From Planctomycetaceae bacterium (GTDB lineage: Bacteria; Planctomycetota; Planctomycetia; Pirellulales; Pirellulaceae): a DNA stretch of 64,000 nt. Below the pieces are notes generated by a model that was not told the origin of the DNA, ran no database searches, and saw nothing but the letters and a program-made list of their open reading frames with translations. The stretch spans positions 310,001-374,000 of the forward strand of contig JACKHM010000002.1 of assembly GCA_020638995.1 (NCBI GenBank). The letters run 5' to 3'. Below, in pieces: positions 53,969 to 63,866 of this stretch (within the stretch, counting starts at the first letter, position 1; every line of letters begins with the position of its first letter). A program made the position numbers and the translations under genes.

Positions 53969-54742
53969 TCACGAGGCGGGGCTAAGTAACTGAGCGGCAT
54001 TCGTTCGCGTGATAGTATCGATCTGAAGCTGAGCAAGTTCCGATTCTCGCAGCTTTAGTAGTGCGGATTCAAGATAAAAGAACGGAAAATGGCTGCCAAA
54101 GAGAATTCGGTCCAGCGGGCAATGCTCAAGCAAAGTCGTAAGACCACCGACACCCTCTTGCATAGAGATTTCAAAATACACTCGCCCAACCGCTGCCAAT
54201 TGGCTGATCGCGTCGCCGCGGAGAGTTCTTAACGAATTCAGCAGAACGACACGTAAGCCAGGACGCTTTGTTAGCAGGCCGACCAGCGAGGATGTATCTA
54301 CGGGATCGACTCGCAGCAAGTGGTGTTGAGTTCGTTCGTCCTCCATTTTGATGGCAATCTGAACGATGAGTCCGTACTTGCCGGCGAGATCCAGCAATTC
54401 CGCGAATACTGGTTGGTCGAGCGAATAGCCGTGATAGTTCGGATGCAACCGAATACCTGGCATCTCAAGTTCTTCGGCACATCGGCGCACATCCTCGCGC
54501 CAGTCGGGCAGTGTTGGATTCACCGATCCGAACGGCAGCAGAAACTCTCCGCCACTGTTGACGCAGGCCTCGACAAGCCGTGCGTTGACCCCGGCAATGT
54601 CTTTATGAAGGAGACCGTCAAAGCTGCCCACCCAGGCTTGAGCGATGCCCGCATCCTTCAGCTTTTGCACCAATTGCGGCGTGGCGTCATACGGTAAGCG
54701 ACGGGTCGGCCAATGGGACAGGTTGACGTTAACATCAATCAT
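53969..54742 (-). CDS. amidohydrolase-2-fold protein lacking usual metal ligands
   Basis: A 257-residue TIM-barrel protein. The layout is that of amidohydrolase family 2: MIDVNVNLSHWPTRRLP at strand 1, PGIRLHPNYHGYSLD in the middle, RILFGSHFPFFYLESA at the end. But the strand-1 HxH is NxN, the strand-5 His is absent (VVLLNSLR), and the strand-8 Asp is His. It is therefore unlikely to bind metal like classic members. Its stop lies 58 bases before the PVC-type gene on the same strand. Confidence 0.8.
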   Translation of the reverse strand: MIDVNVNLSHWPTRRLPYDATPQLVQKLKDAGIAQAWVGSFDGLLHKDIAGVNARLVEACVNSGGEFLLPFGSVNPTLPDWREDVRRCAEELEMPGIRLHPNYHGYSLDQPVFAELLDLAGKYGLIVQIAIKMEDERTQHHLLRVDPVDTSSLVGLLTKRPGLRVVLLNSLRTLRGDAISQLAAVGRVYFEISMQEGVGGLTTLLEHCPLDRILFGSHFPFFYLESALLKLRESELAQLQIDTITRTNAAQLLSPAS

Positions 54743-55117
54743 GATGGCGTGGGGTGACGGCAGGTGTGCTTAAGTAGGCAGGGATGTGCGACGAGTCGAA
54801 GTGAGTGCAGCACATGTCCGATAAACAGTATCACCCGAACGATCGCGCCTAACAAGTAGCTTCTCGATTCCAGAGCCACCGCCGGGCCCACGTTAATCTA
54901 TTGCGATCGTCCGAATTGCTTCCGACATTCCACAGCCGCGCATTTTGGCAATCGTCGCTCTAGAAATGATCGTGCGCGTCGCAAATTGGAAACGCATCAA
55001 ATCCGCATCGCTTTCCATGCGGATGCAACAGGAGTTCGTCGATGACGGAGATGTAAGCGTCCAAGCTCTAAAGAATTCCCGGTTGTGTGGCTCCGTCGAA
55101 AAAGTTGGGGGTGATGA
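54743..55117. other. 375-base divergent intergenic region
   Basis: This lies between the amidohydrolase-like gene and the BBP7-like gene. A GGGGGTG ribosome site precedes 55118. No gene, RNA or clear promoter is visible. Confidence 0.5.
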
Positions 55118-56476
55118 ATGAAACGCCTATCGTTGTTTGGATCGATTGGTTTCGCAGCTTGCTTGGGCCTGAATGCTTTGACTCCAGTCAGTGCGACCGA
55201 TTTCAATCCGTCCTATCGTTACGAGGGACAACCACCGAACCGACTTCGGGGCACGGCCGAGACAAACTCGAACGTGTCGAATGAAGCACGGGTGCCCTGG
55301 TATGAGAAGCTTCCCGAGTTGCAGACGCCCATCGAGCAAAATCGCGACTGGGAGAGTAGCCAGTTGGGGCCTTCGAGCTACTCGCTGCGCGAAAATGTCA
55401 CGCCGGCATACGATGACTTCAATCATGTTTTTGTCCGTCAACGGCAAGGACCCGTGGTCGGTGAAGTCGAATCGATTCCACCTGGACAACATGCCTTCGA
55501 CTCGATGATCCATACACCGGATTCCTACTCGGCTCCACAACAGACATGGGACTCCAAGGAGGTCTTCGGGACGACCCACGGATGGGGTGATCGAGTTCGA
55601 ACTCGATTTGGCGTTGGCAACGCGGGCTGCTGTCCGCTATGGCAGGGAGCAATCGATTTCTATTATCTGCGGCGAACGACGACTTGTCCGGTGACCGTTC
55701 TCGTCGATGACACGACGCGGACCTTCGAAGAATTCAACGCGCAGTCGCTCGACTTCGATCACAACTTGGGGTACGGAGTGCGGCTCTATCGCGCGCTTGG
55801 ATGTGGAACATCGGTTGGGTTCGGCTACTTCGGCTTGTACGATCAGGGTACGGCAACCGAACTTACAGGTGATTTGGCCTTCGTGGTGCCAGGCTTCGCT
55901 ACAGGCGGTAATCCCGCCTCCTATAACATGGACTATCAATCGCAATTGCAGAGTTTTGACATCAACATTCGTCAAGATGTGTGCGGACGATTTGGACTTC
56001 TGGCGGGACTTCGCTATATCAACCTGAACGAAGACTTGTTGGTCTCCTCGCAGCTCGGCGCGGTCGTAACGCTGCAACACTATGACATCGGGGTCAACAA
56101 CAACCTCTTCGGGGCGCAACTGGGTACGGACGTTTGCATCGCACGATGGGGATCCTTTCGGTTGGATGCCTTAGTGCGAGGCGGTTTCTACTTGAATAAC
56201 GCGTCTCAAACGACGAGTTCCGCGTTGATCGGACCGGCAGTCACCGCATCGAAAGATTCTTTTGCAGTGGCGGGCGATGCCGGGCTGTACGTCACGTATT
56301 GTTTTACTCCAAACCTGTCACTTCGTGCCGGCTATCAAGTTCTCGGCTTACACGGTGTTGCCCTAGCCCCCGAGCAGCTACAGCAGTCGAATTTGGCAAC
56401 TGGACTAGCAGGAATCGACACTCAAGGGTCGGCGTTTTACGGCGGTGCTACCCTCGGATTGCAGTACGCCTGGTAG
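55118..56476 (+). CDS. BBP7-like outer-membrane beta-barrel protein
   Basis: A 452-residue exported protein (signal KRLSLFGSIGFAACLGLN). The second half alternates strands and turns typical of a porin barrel: LDFDHNLGYGVRLYRALG, YQSQLQSFDINIRQDV, GRFGLLAGLRYINLNEDL, and ends FYGGATLGLQYAW with aromatic C-terminal residue, the usual outer-membrane signal. This matches the BBP7 family frequent in planctomycetes. The N-terminal 130 residues are polar and likely periplasmic or surface. Confidence 0.8.
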   Translation: MKRLSLFGSIGFAACLGLNALTPVSATDFNPSYRYEGQPPNRLRGTAETNSNVSNEARVPWYEKLPELQTPIEQNRDWESSQLGPSSYSLRENVTPAYDDFNHVFVRQRQGPVVGEVESIPPGQHAFDSMIHTPDSYSAPQQTWDSKEVFGTTHGWGDRVRTRFGVGNAGCCPLWQGAIDFYYLRRTTTCPVTVLVDDTTRTFEEFNAQSLDFDHNLGYGVRLYRALGCGTSVGFGYFGLYDQGTATELTGDLAFVVPGFATGGNPASYNMDYQSQLQSFDINIRQDVCGRFGLLAGLRYINLNEDLLVSSQLGAVVTLQHYDIGVNNNLFGAQLGTDVCIARWGSFRLDALVRGGFYLNNASQTTSSALIGPAVTASKDSFAVAGDAGLYVTYCFTPNLSLRAGYQVLGLHGVALAPEQLQQSNLATGLAGIDTQGSAFYGGATLGLQYAW

Positions 56477-56554
56477 AATGACGATCGCGGGACTCAGATC
56501 GTGAGCTATCCTTGTACGGACTGACCGATTTAATCCGTACACAGTGACAAAGCG

Positions 56555-57832
56555 ATGGCCGACTTGCGTTCTCCGAACCGCGTCCTCAGCGAACGAATAC
56601 AGTTTGTGTCGGGCGCCGTCATTCTTTTGTTCTTCGTAGGCTGGGCAGGTTGGTTTTATCCGTTCGATGATCTGCTCGATCAAAGTGGTACGCCGCTCGG
56701 TGCCGACTTCTCGATGTTCTACGTGGCTGGGCAAATCGTTCTAGATGGGGCGGGAGACCAACTTTACGATCAAGCCGAACATCAACGACGGCTGCTCCAA
56801 CTCTTTCCATCGATCGCTCCTAGCTTCGCGCTGCCCTATCGTTACCCACCCTTCGTGGCCACACTGATGACGCCGCTGGCCGCGTTGCCCTATGCCTTGG
56901 CATATGCCAGCTTCTTCATGCTCTCGTGTGCCGCATGGTGGCTGGCTGCGCGCAAGCTCATCGCGGCAGCACCTGCTCTCGCGGCCACTTGGCAGCGGTC
57001 ATTGCGGTGGTCCATGCTTGGTTGGCCGATCGCACTGGAGACTCTCGTCGGCGGTCAGGCGTCGATGTTTGGATTGCTAATCGCAGTCAGCGTCTATGGG
57101 CTGTTGCGAGTTCAACGGGTGACCGCGGCGGGCGCCGTGCTCGCGCTCGCTGCTTACAAACCCAACGTCCTGGCGCTGGTTGCGCTAGGTTGCCTCATAA
57201 GGTATCCGCGGATGATAAAGGGGCTAGTTCCCGTCGCCGCTGGAATTCTTGCTCTGTGTTTAGTTCCCAACGGTTGGGAGGGAGTTCTCCAGTATCGAGA
57301 ACTTATGGGAAACCTTGCGACCCAGCCGTGGGACGTCGCGACACCTGCGTGGAAGGTACATGGGCTGGCACCGTGGTTCAGCATGGTATTGAACAGCAAC
57401 GGTCGATTCGTCTGCATGTCGATTGGGATTGTCGCCGCTTGCCTCCTTGCACTCCGTTGGTGTGGCAGCTCGTCGAAGGAAGCGATCGAGCCGATATGGT
57501 TCGCAGGCCTGATTTCGGTAAACACCCTCTTTAATCCTTACGTGCCTGTCTACGATCTTGTGTTGGTTAGTGTCGCCGCAGTACTGACAACGGAACACTT
57601 AATTCGGGAGTGCGGACCCAACATCAATCGCACGTTGGTCGCAACACAGTTGATCCTGGCGATTGTCTTCTTCGGGCCGCACTTGTCTCAGGCGATTGCA
57701 AAGGCGACCGGCGCGCAGGCGTTTAGTTTGATATTCGCCGCTCTCGCCCTCTGGCAATTCAGCTTGCTCCGACACTTTGGGCGAGAGCCTTCGGACTGTC
57801 GCAATCAGTTGCTCACATCAGTGTCGGGTTGA
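56555..57832 (+). CDS. GT87-like (DUF2029) membrane glycosyltransferase
   Basis: A 425-residue polytopic membrane protein with roughly ten hydrophobic helices. After the first helix lies DQSGTPLGADFSMFYVAGQI, the periplasmic loop with the conserved acidic residue of GT87 polyprenyl-phosphomannose-type transferases. ALAAYKPNVLALVALG is the matching KP region. It would add a hexose from a polyprenyl-phosphate donor to an envelope glycan. Its 3' end overlaps the opposite-strand giant gene by 28 bases. Confidence 0.82.
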   Translation: MADLRSPNRVLSERIQFVSGAVILLFFVGWAGWFYPFDDLLDQSGTPLGADFSMFYVAGQIVLDGAGDQLYDQAEHQRRLLQLFPSIAPSFALPYRYPPFVATLMTPLAALPYALAYASFFMLSCAAWWLAARKLIAAAPALAATWQRSLRWSMLGWPIALETLVGGQASMFGLLIAVSVYGLLRVQRVTAAGAVLALAAYKPNVLALVALGCLIRYPRMIKGLVPVAAGILALCLVPNGWEGVLQYRELMGNLATQPWDVATPAWKVHGLAPWFSMVLNSNGRFVCMSIGIVAACLLALRWCGSSSKEAIEPIWFAGLISVNTLFNPYVPVYDLVLVSVAAVLTTEHLIRECGPNINRTLVATQLILAIVFFGPHLSQAIAKATGAQAFSLIFAALALWQFSLLRHFGREPSDCRNQLLTSVSG

Positions 57833-60800
57833 TAGGTGATTTCGCGGTAAAGGCCCGGCTCGTCAATTCCGTCTCCGTCCCAGTCGCCAACGACGGGCTG
57901 GTCGTTTGCTCCACCCATCTCGAAAACTCGGTCGTGTGCCGTCAATTCGCGATCGCCATCAGAATCGATAAGCCACTGACCTGCGCGGTAGACGCCGATC
58001 TCTTCAACACCATTTCCGTCGAAGTCGCCGACAACGGGTATGTCGCCAGTCTGACCAAATTGCAGAATGGCGTCTTTGCGCGACCAGCGGCCATCTCCGT
58101 CAAGATCCAACTGCCAGGTTCCATCCCGATAGACTCCGATGGAGCGAATACCATCGCCGTTCCAGTCGCCCGTAACGGGGATGTCTTTGCCGGCGCCGAA
58201 GCGGAAAACGTGATCGACGACATCGATTCTCCGTGGGCCGTGCTCGTTCAACTGTAGCAGCCTGCGTCCGTCCGTCGCCATTTGCTGTGTTGGTGGAACA
58301 TTCTTCGGGCGATACTTCGCTGCGACTCGCGTTCCTAAGTTATCGGGGTCGGGCAATCCTGGTTCGGCGTCAATTGCCTTCCCATCACCAATCCATTCGG
58401 GACCAAAAGTCCCGATATCGTCCTTGCCGTCACCGTCCCAGTCGCCGGTGACCGGAAAGTCCTCTTCGCCACCGAGTTGTGCCCACAGATCTTCCTCGTC
58501 CCAGTACCCGTTACCATTCAGATCGATGAACCACTCGCCTCGGAAGAATACGGCAATCTCGTCGACGCCATCGCCGTTGAAGTCGCCCGCAACAGGTAGT
58601 CCGCCGCGGACGCCGAAGATGTATCGCTTTACCGCCACCTCATCGGACTCTTCATGCTGTTCAAACGACAAGGTCCATTCGGCACTGCGCATGTGATCCG
58701 ATTGCCAATGCGTGTAATCGAGGAAGCGTGCCTGTCGCCATATCTCGCTCGGAGGTGAATTCGTTGCGACTTCCCGAGGCTGCCCTCCGTTGATGACGCT
58801 CAAATGCCATGTAAAGCCCATCGCGCCGTCAACGCCACCGGCATAAACATTCAACAGCGGTGCGACTACTCCGACGGCTGGTGGAATTGTTCCAACCAAT
58901 GGCGGAATCGAACTTGGTGGTAAACTAGGAGGCGATTGCGGCGGCACAGGTGGGGGGATGAGTACGGGTGGATCGGACTCGACCAGCACTTCGCTAAAGT
59001 TGTTGTTCCTCGCAGCACTTGTGACCGTTACCGCGATTCGAATGATTGCATCATTGCGATGTGGTTCGCTGAGCTGGCTCAAGTCGCCTGCTTGCGTCAA
59101 ATCGCCTTCATTGAAAGCCAAACTTTGGGGCGACCCAGGGGTGTCGATCCCGTCAAAGTATCCATCCGGTTGAATCTCGAAAACCGCGTAGCTTCCGCCA
59201 CTTCGCAGCCCGGTGAACTCATAAAAACCATTTGCATCTGTGGTCGTGCGCACCGGACCTGCAGGATAGATACCCGGCAAAAGCTGAGAGCCATCGATTG
59301 CCAATCCGGTGTTACCTTCTCGCAATTCGAGCGTGACACCGGAAATGGGCGTATCGTCCGGCGTAAACACTCCATCACGAATCGAGCGCAGGTTTGCTGG
59401 CGGTTGGCCGTCCGCAGTACGTATCGCCGCACCATCTTGAAAGACGTACCCGGACAATGTCGCGGGTGGTAATTCACAAAAGTTGTATCCTTGCAAGTTG
59501 TCGCCGGAGCTCACTGGAATCGCCGTAAGTAAATCAGATGCGCCGACGACTCCTCCGCCATCTCCAATCATCTGGTCGCCGTGGAAGTAGCCAGAGGGTT
59601 GTGTTTCGCGTATCGAGTAGTCACCCGGTGTGAGATTGTTAAAGAAGTATTCGCCAGCCGAGTTCGTCAACGTCGTTGCGACTATGTTGTTGTTGGCATC
59701 AAGTAGTTCAATGGTAACGCCCTCCAACCGCGTTTCATTAGGATCGACCAGGCAGTCGCCATCGATATCCGCATGGACGATGCCCGCGATGCTGGCGCCC
59801 AGAAACTCAGCGAAATTGTACTGAATAGCGTCGTCACCCCAACGCAGTACCACGGCGCTGATCACGTCATTGCCGGCTGTTCCCACGGTTCGACCGTCGA
59901 TGGACCCCGCGGTGTCGATACCATCCAGCCAGCCAATGGGTTGCTGTTCCGCGACCGTGTAATTACCGGCGGCCAGATTTGTGAAGAGATATGACCCATC
60001 TTGAGCGGTAAAAGTGCTCGACACGATCGCACCGCTCGCGTTTCGCAACACGATCTCAACGCCACCAATGCCCTCGTCTCCTGGCTCGAAAGTGCCATCA
60101 TTTCCGCGATCATGGAAGACGTTACCTGCTAGCGAAGCGGGTGCGTGTTCACAGAAGTCGTAGTTCACACCGGCCTGTCCCGACGCAACCGCGATGGAGG
60201 TGATGGTATCGTTTTGTCCGACGGTTCCGGTTGTTTGACCATTGACCGTACCGATGTGTTCGTCCCCATCAATCAACCCAGCTGGAGTCTGTTCGACAAC
60301 CGTATAGCTCCCTGGGAGCAAGCCGCTGAAGTTGTATTCGCCATTCGCGTTGGTGCGAGTTGTAGCGACCGTTGCGCCTTGAGAGTCGAGCAGTGTAACA
60401 AGCACATCGGCCAGTGGTGGTGCGTTTACTCCCGGTCCCGAACAGTTGCCATCTGGATCGCTCAGGTTGACGTGTCCACTAATAGATGCAAGTTGGTACT
60501 CGCCGAAGTTGTATTGCAGTCCGGCGTCTCCGCTCGCGAGGAAGATTCCAACGACAGCGTCTCCCGGATTCGAGGCCGTGCCGCGTATGATTCCGCCAAC
60601 GGTGCCTGCCGTATCGCTCCCGTCGAGATAGCCGGATGGCTGCAATTCTACGATTCGGTACTCGCCCGGCGCGAGGCCGGTTGCTTCGTAGTAGCCCTCG
60701 GCATTCGTCGTCACAACGATAGGTACTTGTCCCGGACCACCGGTGACCCGTGTGACTTGCAATTCGACTCCGCTGATTCCCTCGTCACCGGGATCGCGGT

Positions 60801-62652
60801 CGCCGTCATTGGCCCGGTCGTGATAGACGTAGCCGCTGACACTCGCTGGTCGCAGTTCGCCGAAATCGTATTGAACTCCAGCGTCACCCCAACGGAGTAC
60901 GATTTGGTCAATTTGATCATTGCCTGCGATACCTACTGTCGACCCATTAACTTTTCCCGCCGTATCTTGCCCGTCGGTCCAGCCGATCGGTTGCGTTTCG
61001 ACTACACGATAGCTGCCAGCACGCAGTTCGGTGAAGTTATAAGCGCCGTTGGGATCCGTGTACTGAGTTGCAATCGCGGTGCCTACGCTGTCCTGTAATG
61101 TTACAAGTACGCCTGCGATTGCTTCTTCACCGCTTTCAAAGACACCGTTGTCGTTGGCATCGTGATAGACGAAACCAGCGAGTGAAGAGGCTTCGTGTTC
61201 GCAGAAGTTATAGTCAACTGCGTTGCTTCCTGAACTCAGGACGATGCTCGTGATCGTATCGTTGCCGCCCAGTTGGCCGACGGCAACTCCTCCGATCGTG
61301 CCAACATGTTCGTCGCCGTCGATCAACTCGGCGGGTGTGACCTCGACCACGGAGTAGACTCCCGGCCGCAAACCTGTGAATTCGTATTCGCCGTTTGCGT
61401 TCGTGAACGTCTCGGCGACGATATTGGCTTGGGCATCCAACAGTCGAATAGTAACGCCAGCTAAAGGTCGGTCGTTGGAGGCGGTGGTGAAGCAAGTTCC
61501 GTCGGCGTCCGTCAGGTGTACGCTTCCGCGAATTGAAGCCGGTGCCAACTCACCAAAATTGTATTCCACTCCAGACGCGCCTCCTCCCAGGAATATCCCT
61601 TCGAGGTTGTCGCCCGGATTGACTGCGGTCCCGACGTGAGCTCCGTCCACGGTCCCAGCAGTGTCGAGACCATCATAAAATCCACTCGGCTGATTCACCT
61701 CGATGACGCGATAACTGCCCGGAATCAGGCCGGGGGCATGATAGAAACCGTCTGCATCGGTTGTTAGATTAACGACCGTTTGCGGTTCGATCGTGTCGAT
61801 CGGAATTACCTGGATCGCGACGCCTCCCAAGCCTTCTTCGCCCGGGTCCCGCGAGCCGTCGTCACTGCGATCGTGATATACATAGCCACTGATCTGCGCT
61901 AATACCGGAGACTGTGTTACCTGCGTGCCTGCCCCCGTGGAGCGATCGCGCTTGCCTCCCGCATCATCAGGAGACAAGTCCAAGTTAAGGCTGGTGAGAT
62001 CGTACTTGTTGCGAAACGTGTTGGTAGCGGTGACATCGTGGTAGTGCGGCGCGGAGAACTCTGCGGTGAGTATCGAGCCTTGGAATTCGACCCCGGAAGT
62101 CAGTGGATCGAAGCCCTCGTTGACGATCGTCAAGTTGGTTTCGTTGGGATCAAAATCGATCACCTGGTCAACGTCGATGCTGAACGTCAATTTATCGCCA
62201 GCCTCAAATCCAACGAAGTCAAGCACCAATTGCAGTCCGCCATCGGCCACCGAGGCGTTTATGGACGCATTCGGGTTCTGGCTGGTAAATGACTTTATGG
62301 CAAAGGGAAACGCGTGATCGGCGCCATAGCCAGCCTCGACAGTATCGAAGAAGACATCGCGCAGCCCAAAGCCCGGGGTCGATTGGTCGCCGTTGATAAC
62401 GATACGTGTCAGTTCCGTCCCGGCTGCACCCCCCTCGAAGGACACCTCGAAGGTGTCGCCGTGCAAATCGCTGCCGATATCTTCTTCGATATAGACTGCG
62501 CCGACGCGGATTGGATCAGCATCGAGCATGCGGCGTGGCTCCATCATTTCAAATCGGCAGCGGCGAAGTGCATCCTTCTCGATGCGGCGGCTGCGTCGTT
62601 GCCGACGATGATGTGAGTTGACGAGCTCGGCGATTCGGGACCACAAGCCCAC
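57805..62652 (-). CDS. giant secreted SdrD_B-repeat protein with LEPR-XLL-type N-terminus
   Basis: A 1615-residue surface protein. GGAGGT 6 bases before a GTG at 62652 fixes the start. The N-terminal RCRFEMMEPRRMLDADP is the planctomycete LEPR-XLL-type motif that precedes exported regions. After a beta-rich head come eight SdrD_B/CnaB-like repeats, roughly 61895-58990, units opening like SGYVYHDRSDDG and closing YNFGE or YNFCE. A Pro-rich linker (PPPVPPQSPPSLPPSS) leads to a C-terminal array of Asp-rich FG-GAP-like units (GDWNGDGIRSIGVYRDG). Repeats 1-3 resemble 4-6 as a block. Likely a calcium-stiffened adhesin or cell-surface stalk component. Confidence 0.9.
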   Translation of the reverse strand: MGLWSRIAELVNSHHRRQRRSRRIEKDALRRCRFEMMEPRRMLDADPIRVGAVYIEEDIGSDLHGDTFEVSFEGGAAGTELTRIVINGDQSTPGFGLRDVFFDTVEAGYGADHAFPFAIKSFTSQNPNASINASVADGGLQLVLDFVGFEAGDKLTFSIDVDQVIDFDPNETNLTIVNEGFDPLTSGVEFQGSILTAEFSAPHYHDVTATNTFRNKYDLTSLNLDLSPDDAGGKRDRSTGAGTQVTQSPVLAQISGYVYHDRSDDGSRDPGEEGLGGVAIQVIPIDTIEPQTVVNLTTDADGFYHAPGLIPGSYRVIEVNQPSGFYDGLDTAGTVDGAHVGTAVNPGDNLEGIFLGGGASGVEYNFGELAPASIRGSVHLTDADGTCFTTASNDRPLAGVTIRLLDAQANIVAETFTNANGEYEFTGLRPGVYSVVEVTPAELIDGDEHVGTIGGVAVGQLGGNDTITSIVLSSGSNAVDYNFCEHEASSLAGFVYHDANDNGVFESGEEAIAGVLVTLQDSVGTAIATQYTDPNGAYNFTELRAGSYRVVETQPIGWTDGQDTAGKVNGSTVGIAGNDQIDQIVLRWGDAGVQYDFGELRPASVSGYVYHDRANDGDRDPGDEGISGVELQVTRVTGGPGQVPIVVTTNAEGYYEATGLAPGEYRIVELQPSGYLDGSDTAGTVGGIIRGTASNPGDAVVGIFLASGDAGLQYNFGEYQLASISGHVNLSDPDGNCSGPGVNAPPLADVLVTLLDSQGATVATTRTNANGEYNFSGLLPGSYTVVEQTPAGLIDGDEHIGTVNGQTTGTVGQNDTITSIAVASGQAGVNYDFCEHAPASLAGNVFHDRGNDGTFEPGDEGIGGVEIVLRNASGAIVSSTFTAQDGSYLFTNLAAGNYTVAEQQPIGWLDGIDTAGSIDGRTVGTAGNDVISAVVLRWGDDAIQYNFAEFLGASIAGIVHADIDGDCLVDPNETRLEGVTIELLDANNNIVATTLTNSAGEYFFNNLTPGDYSIRETQPSGYFHGDQMIGDGGGVVGASDLLTAIPVSSGDNLQGYNFCELPPATLSGYVFQDGAAIRTADGQPPANLRSIRDGVFTPDDTPISGVTLELREGNTGLAIDGSQLLPGIYPAGPVRTTTDANGFYEFTGLRSGGSYAVFEIQPDGYFDGIDTPGSPQSLAFNEGDLTQAGDLSQLSEPHRNDAIIRIAVTVTSAARNNNFSEVLVESDPPVLIPPPVPPQSPPSLPPSSIPPLVGTIPPAVGVVAPLLNVYAGGVDGAMGFTWHLSVINGGQPREVATNSPPSEIWRQARFLDYTHWQSDHMRSAEWTLSFEQHEESDEVAVKRYIFGVRGGLPVAGDFNGDGVDEIAVFFRGEWFIDLNGNGYWDEEDLWAQLGGEEDFPVTGDWDGDGKDDIGTFGPEWIGDGKAIDAEPGLPDPDNLGTRVAAKYRPKNVPPTQQMATDGRRLLQLNEHGPRRIDVVDHVFRFGAGKDIPVTGDWNGDGIRSIGVYRDGTWQLDLDGDGRWSRKDAILQFGQTGDIPVVGDFDGNGVEEIGVYRAGQWLIDSDGDRELTAHDRVFEMGGANDQPVVGDWDGDGIDEPGLYREITYQPDTDVSN

Positions 62653-62789
62653 GTTACACCTCCATGTGTTTGTTCGTCGCGCCGGACGATCTAGGGGGGA
62701 GCGTGACGCTTCGTGCGTCAGCACTCGATCGGGAATTTAGGTTGGAATCTTGTAGCGGTTGATTCGGCCGCAGGTTCGGGCCGGGCGTC

Positions 62790-63866
62790 TTACTGTAGGC
62801 GAGGTAGCGGCAATGCTCCGACGCGTGGCGTCGCAGGTGGGTTTTTGTCGGCGATACTTCTTTCGCGTGTCCATAATCGAACTGTTGAGTCGTACCCGGT
62901 GGATACCAGCATTTCACCACCGTATGCAAGCGCGGCGACGGACCCTGTGTGACCAGTGAGCCGAGTGACTTCTTGGCGAGTTTTCAGATCCCAAATGCGT
63001 ATGGCGTTATCCGTTCCAGCAGATGCCAGCAAGTCGGGCCCACAAAACTCAACAGCCAATACTTTGGCGTTACCGGTGTGCAGGACAAATGTATCAGCCG
63101 AGGCGACATTGGAAACTCGGATCGTGCGATCCTCACTGGCCGTCACCAGTACCGATCCATCCTGCGAAAAAGTCAGATCGCGAACGCGTTGTTCATGCGG
63201 TTCGAGGTCATCGTTCTCTCGTCCGGTGACTGCGTCCCACAAGCGAACCTTTCCATTGCGTCCAGCCGCCGCAATGAACTGACCGTCCGGGGACCAAGCA
63301 AGTGCTCGCATGTCAACACAAGGGCATGTCAAGTCGCGAATGATCGCCCCTGTTGATGTGTCAAACAATCGGAGCGTTTTGTCGAAACCAATTGCAGCTA
63401 GTTTTGAGCCGTCGGTGTTGAAGGCAATGGCCGCAACTGCTTCTTCTACTCTAAGTCGGTTCCGAAGCGGACTGGTGGCGTTAACATCCCAAAGAAGTAT
63501 TTCGTGATCGTTGCCCGAAGATGCGAGTAGTTTACCGTTTGGAGAATATGCAACGGTTCGCACCCAGTCGCGATGTGCTTGCAAACGCTTCGTAAAGTGT
63601 TGCGTTCTCAAATCATAGAGATACACAAAGTGATCATCTCCGGCGATCGCGAGCGATGATCCATCCGGGTGAAGGGCCACCGAAGTTGCGACTGGAGGCC
63701 GTTCGCCAACTTGTGAAGCGGGCAATTCAATGACTTTGGAGGTCCAACCGGAAGCTGTGATTTGGGCGTAAACTGCGGGAGAAGCCGCTGTAATGCACCC
63801 CAGAATGGCCATTGCCGTCTGACACCCAATAGAGATAACTCTTGGCATCCTTGCCACTTGCGACAT
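62790..63866 (-). CDS. secreted WD40-repeat protein
   Basis: A 358-residue protein with a signal peptide (ISIGCQTAMAILGCITAASP) and about seven WD40 blades, for example YSPNGKLLASSGNDHEILLW and GTDNAIRIWDLKTRQEVTRL. This makes one closed propeller. The ATG at 63866 is preceded by AAGGGGCG, so I prefer it to 63953. Such propellers are binding platforms; in planctomycetes they often accompany cytochrome or surface proteins. Partner unknown. The remaining bases 63867-64000 hold no gene I can support. Confidence 0.9.
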   Translation of the reverse strand: MSQVARMPRVISIGCQTAMAILGCITAASPAVYAQITASGWTSKVIELPASQVGERPPVATSVALHPDGSSLAIAGDDHFVYLYDLRTQHFTKRLQAHRDWVRTVAYSPNGKLLASSGNDHEILLWDVNATSPLRNRLRVEEAVAAIAFNTDGSKLAAIGFDKTLRLFDTSTGAIIRDLTCPCVDMRALAWSPDGQFIAAAGRNGKVRLWDAVTGRENDDLEPHEQRVRDLTFSQDGSVLVTASEDRTIRVSNVASADTFVLHTGNAKVLAVEFCGPDLLASAGTDNAIRIWDLKTRQEVTRLTGHTGSVAALAYGGEMLVSTGYDSTVRLWTRERSIADKNPPATPRVGALPLPRLQ

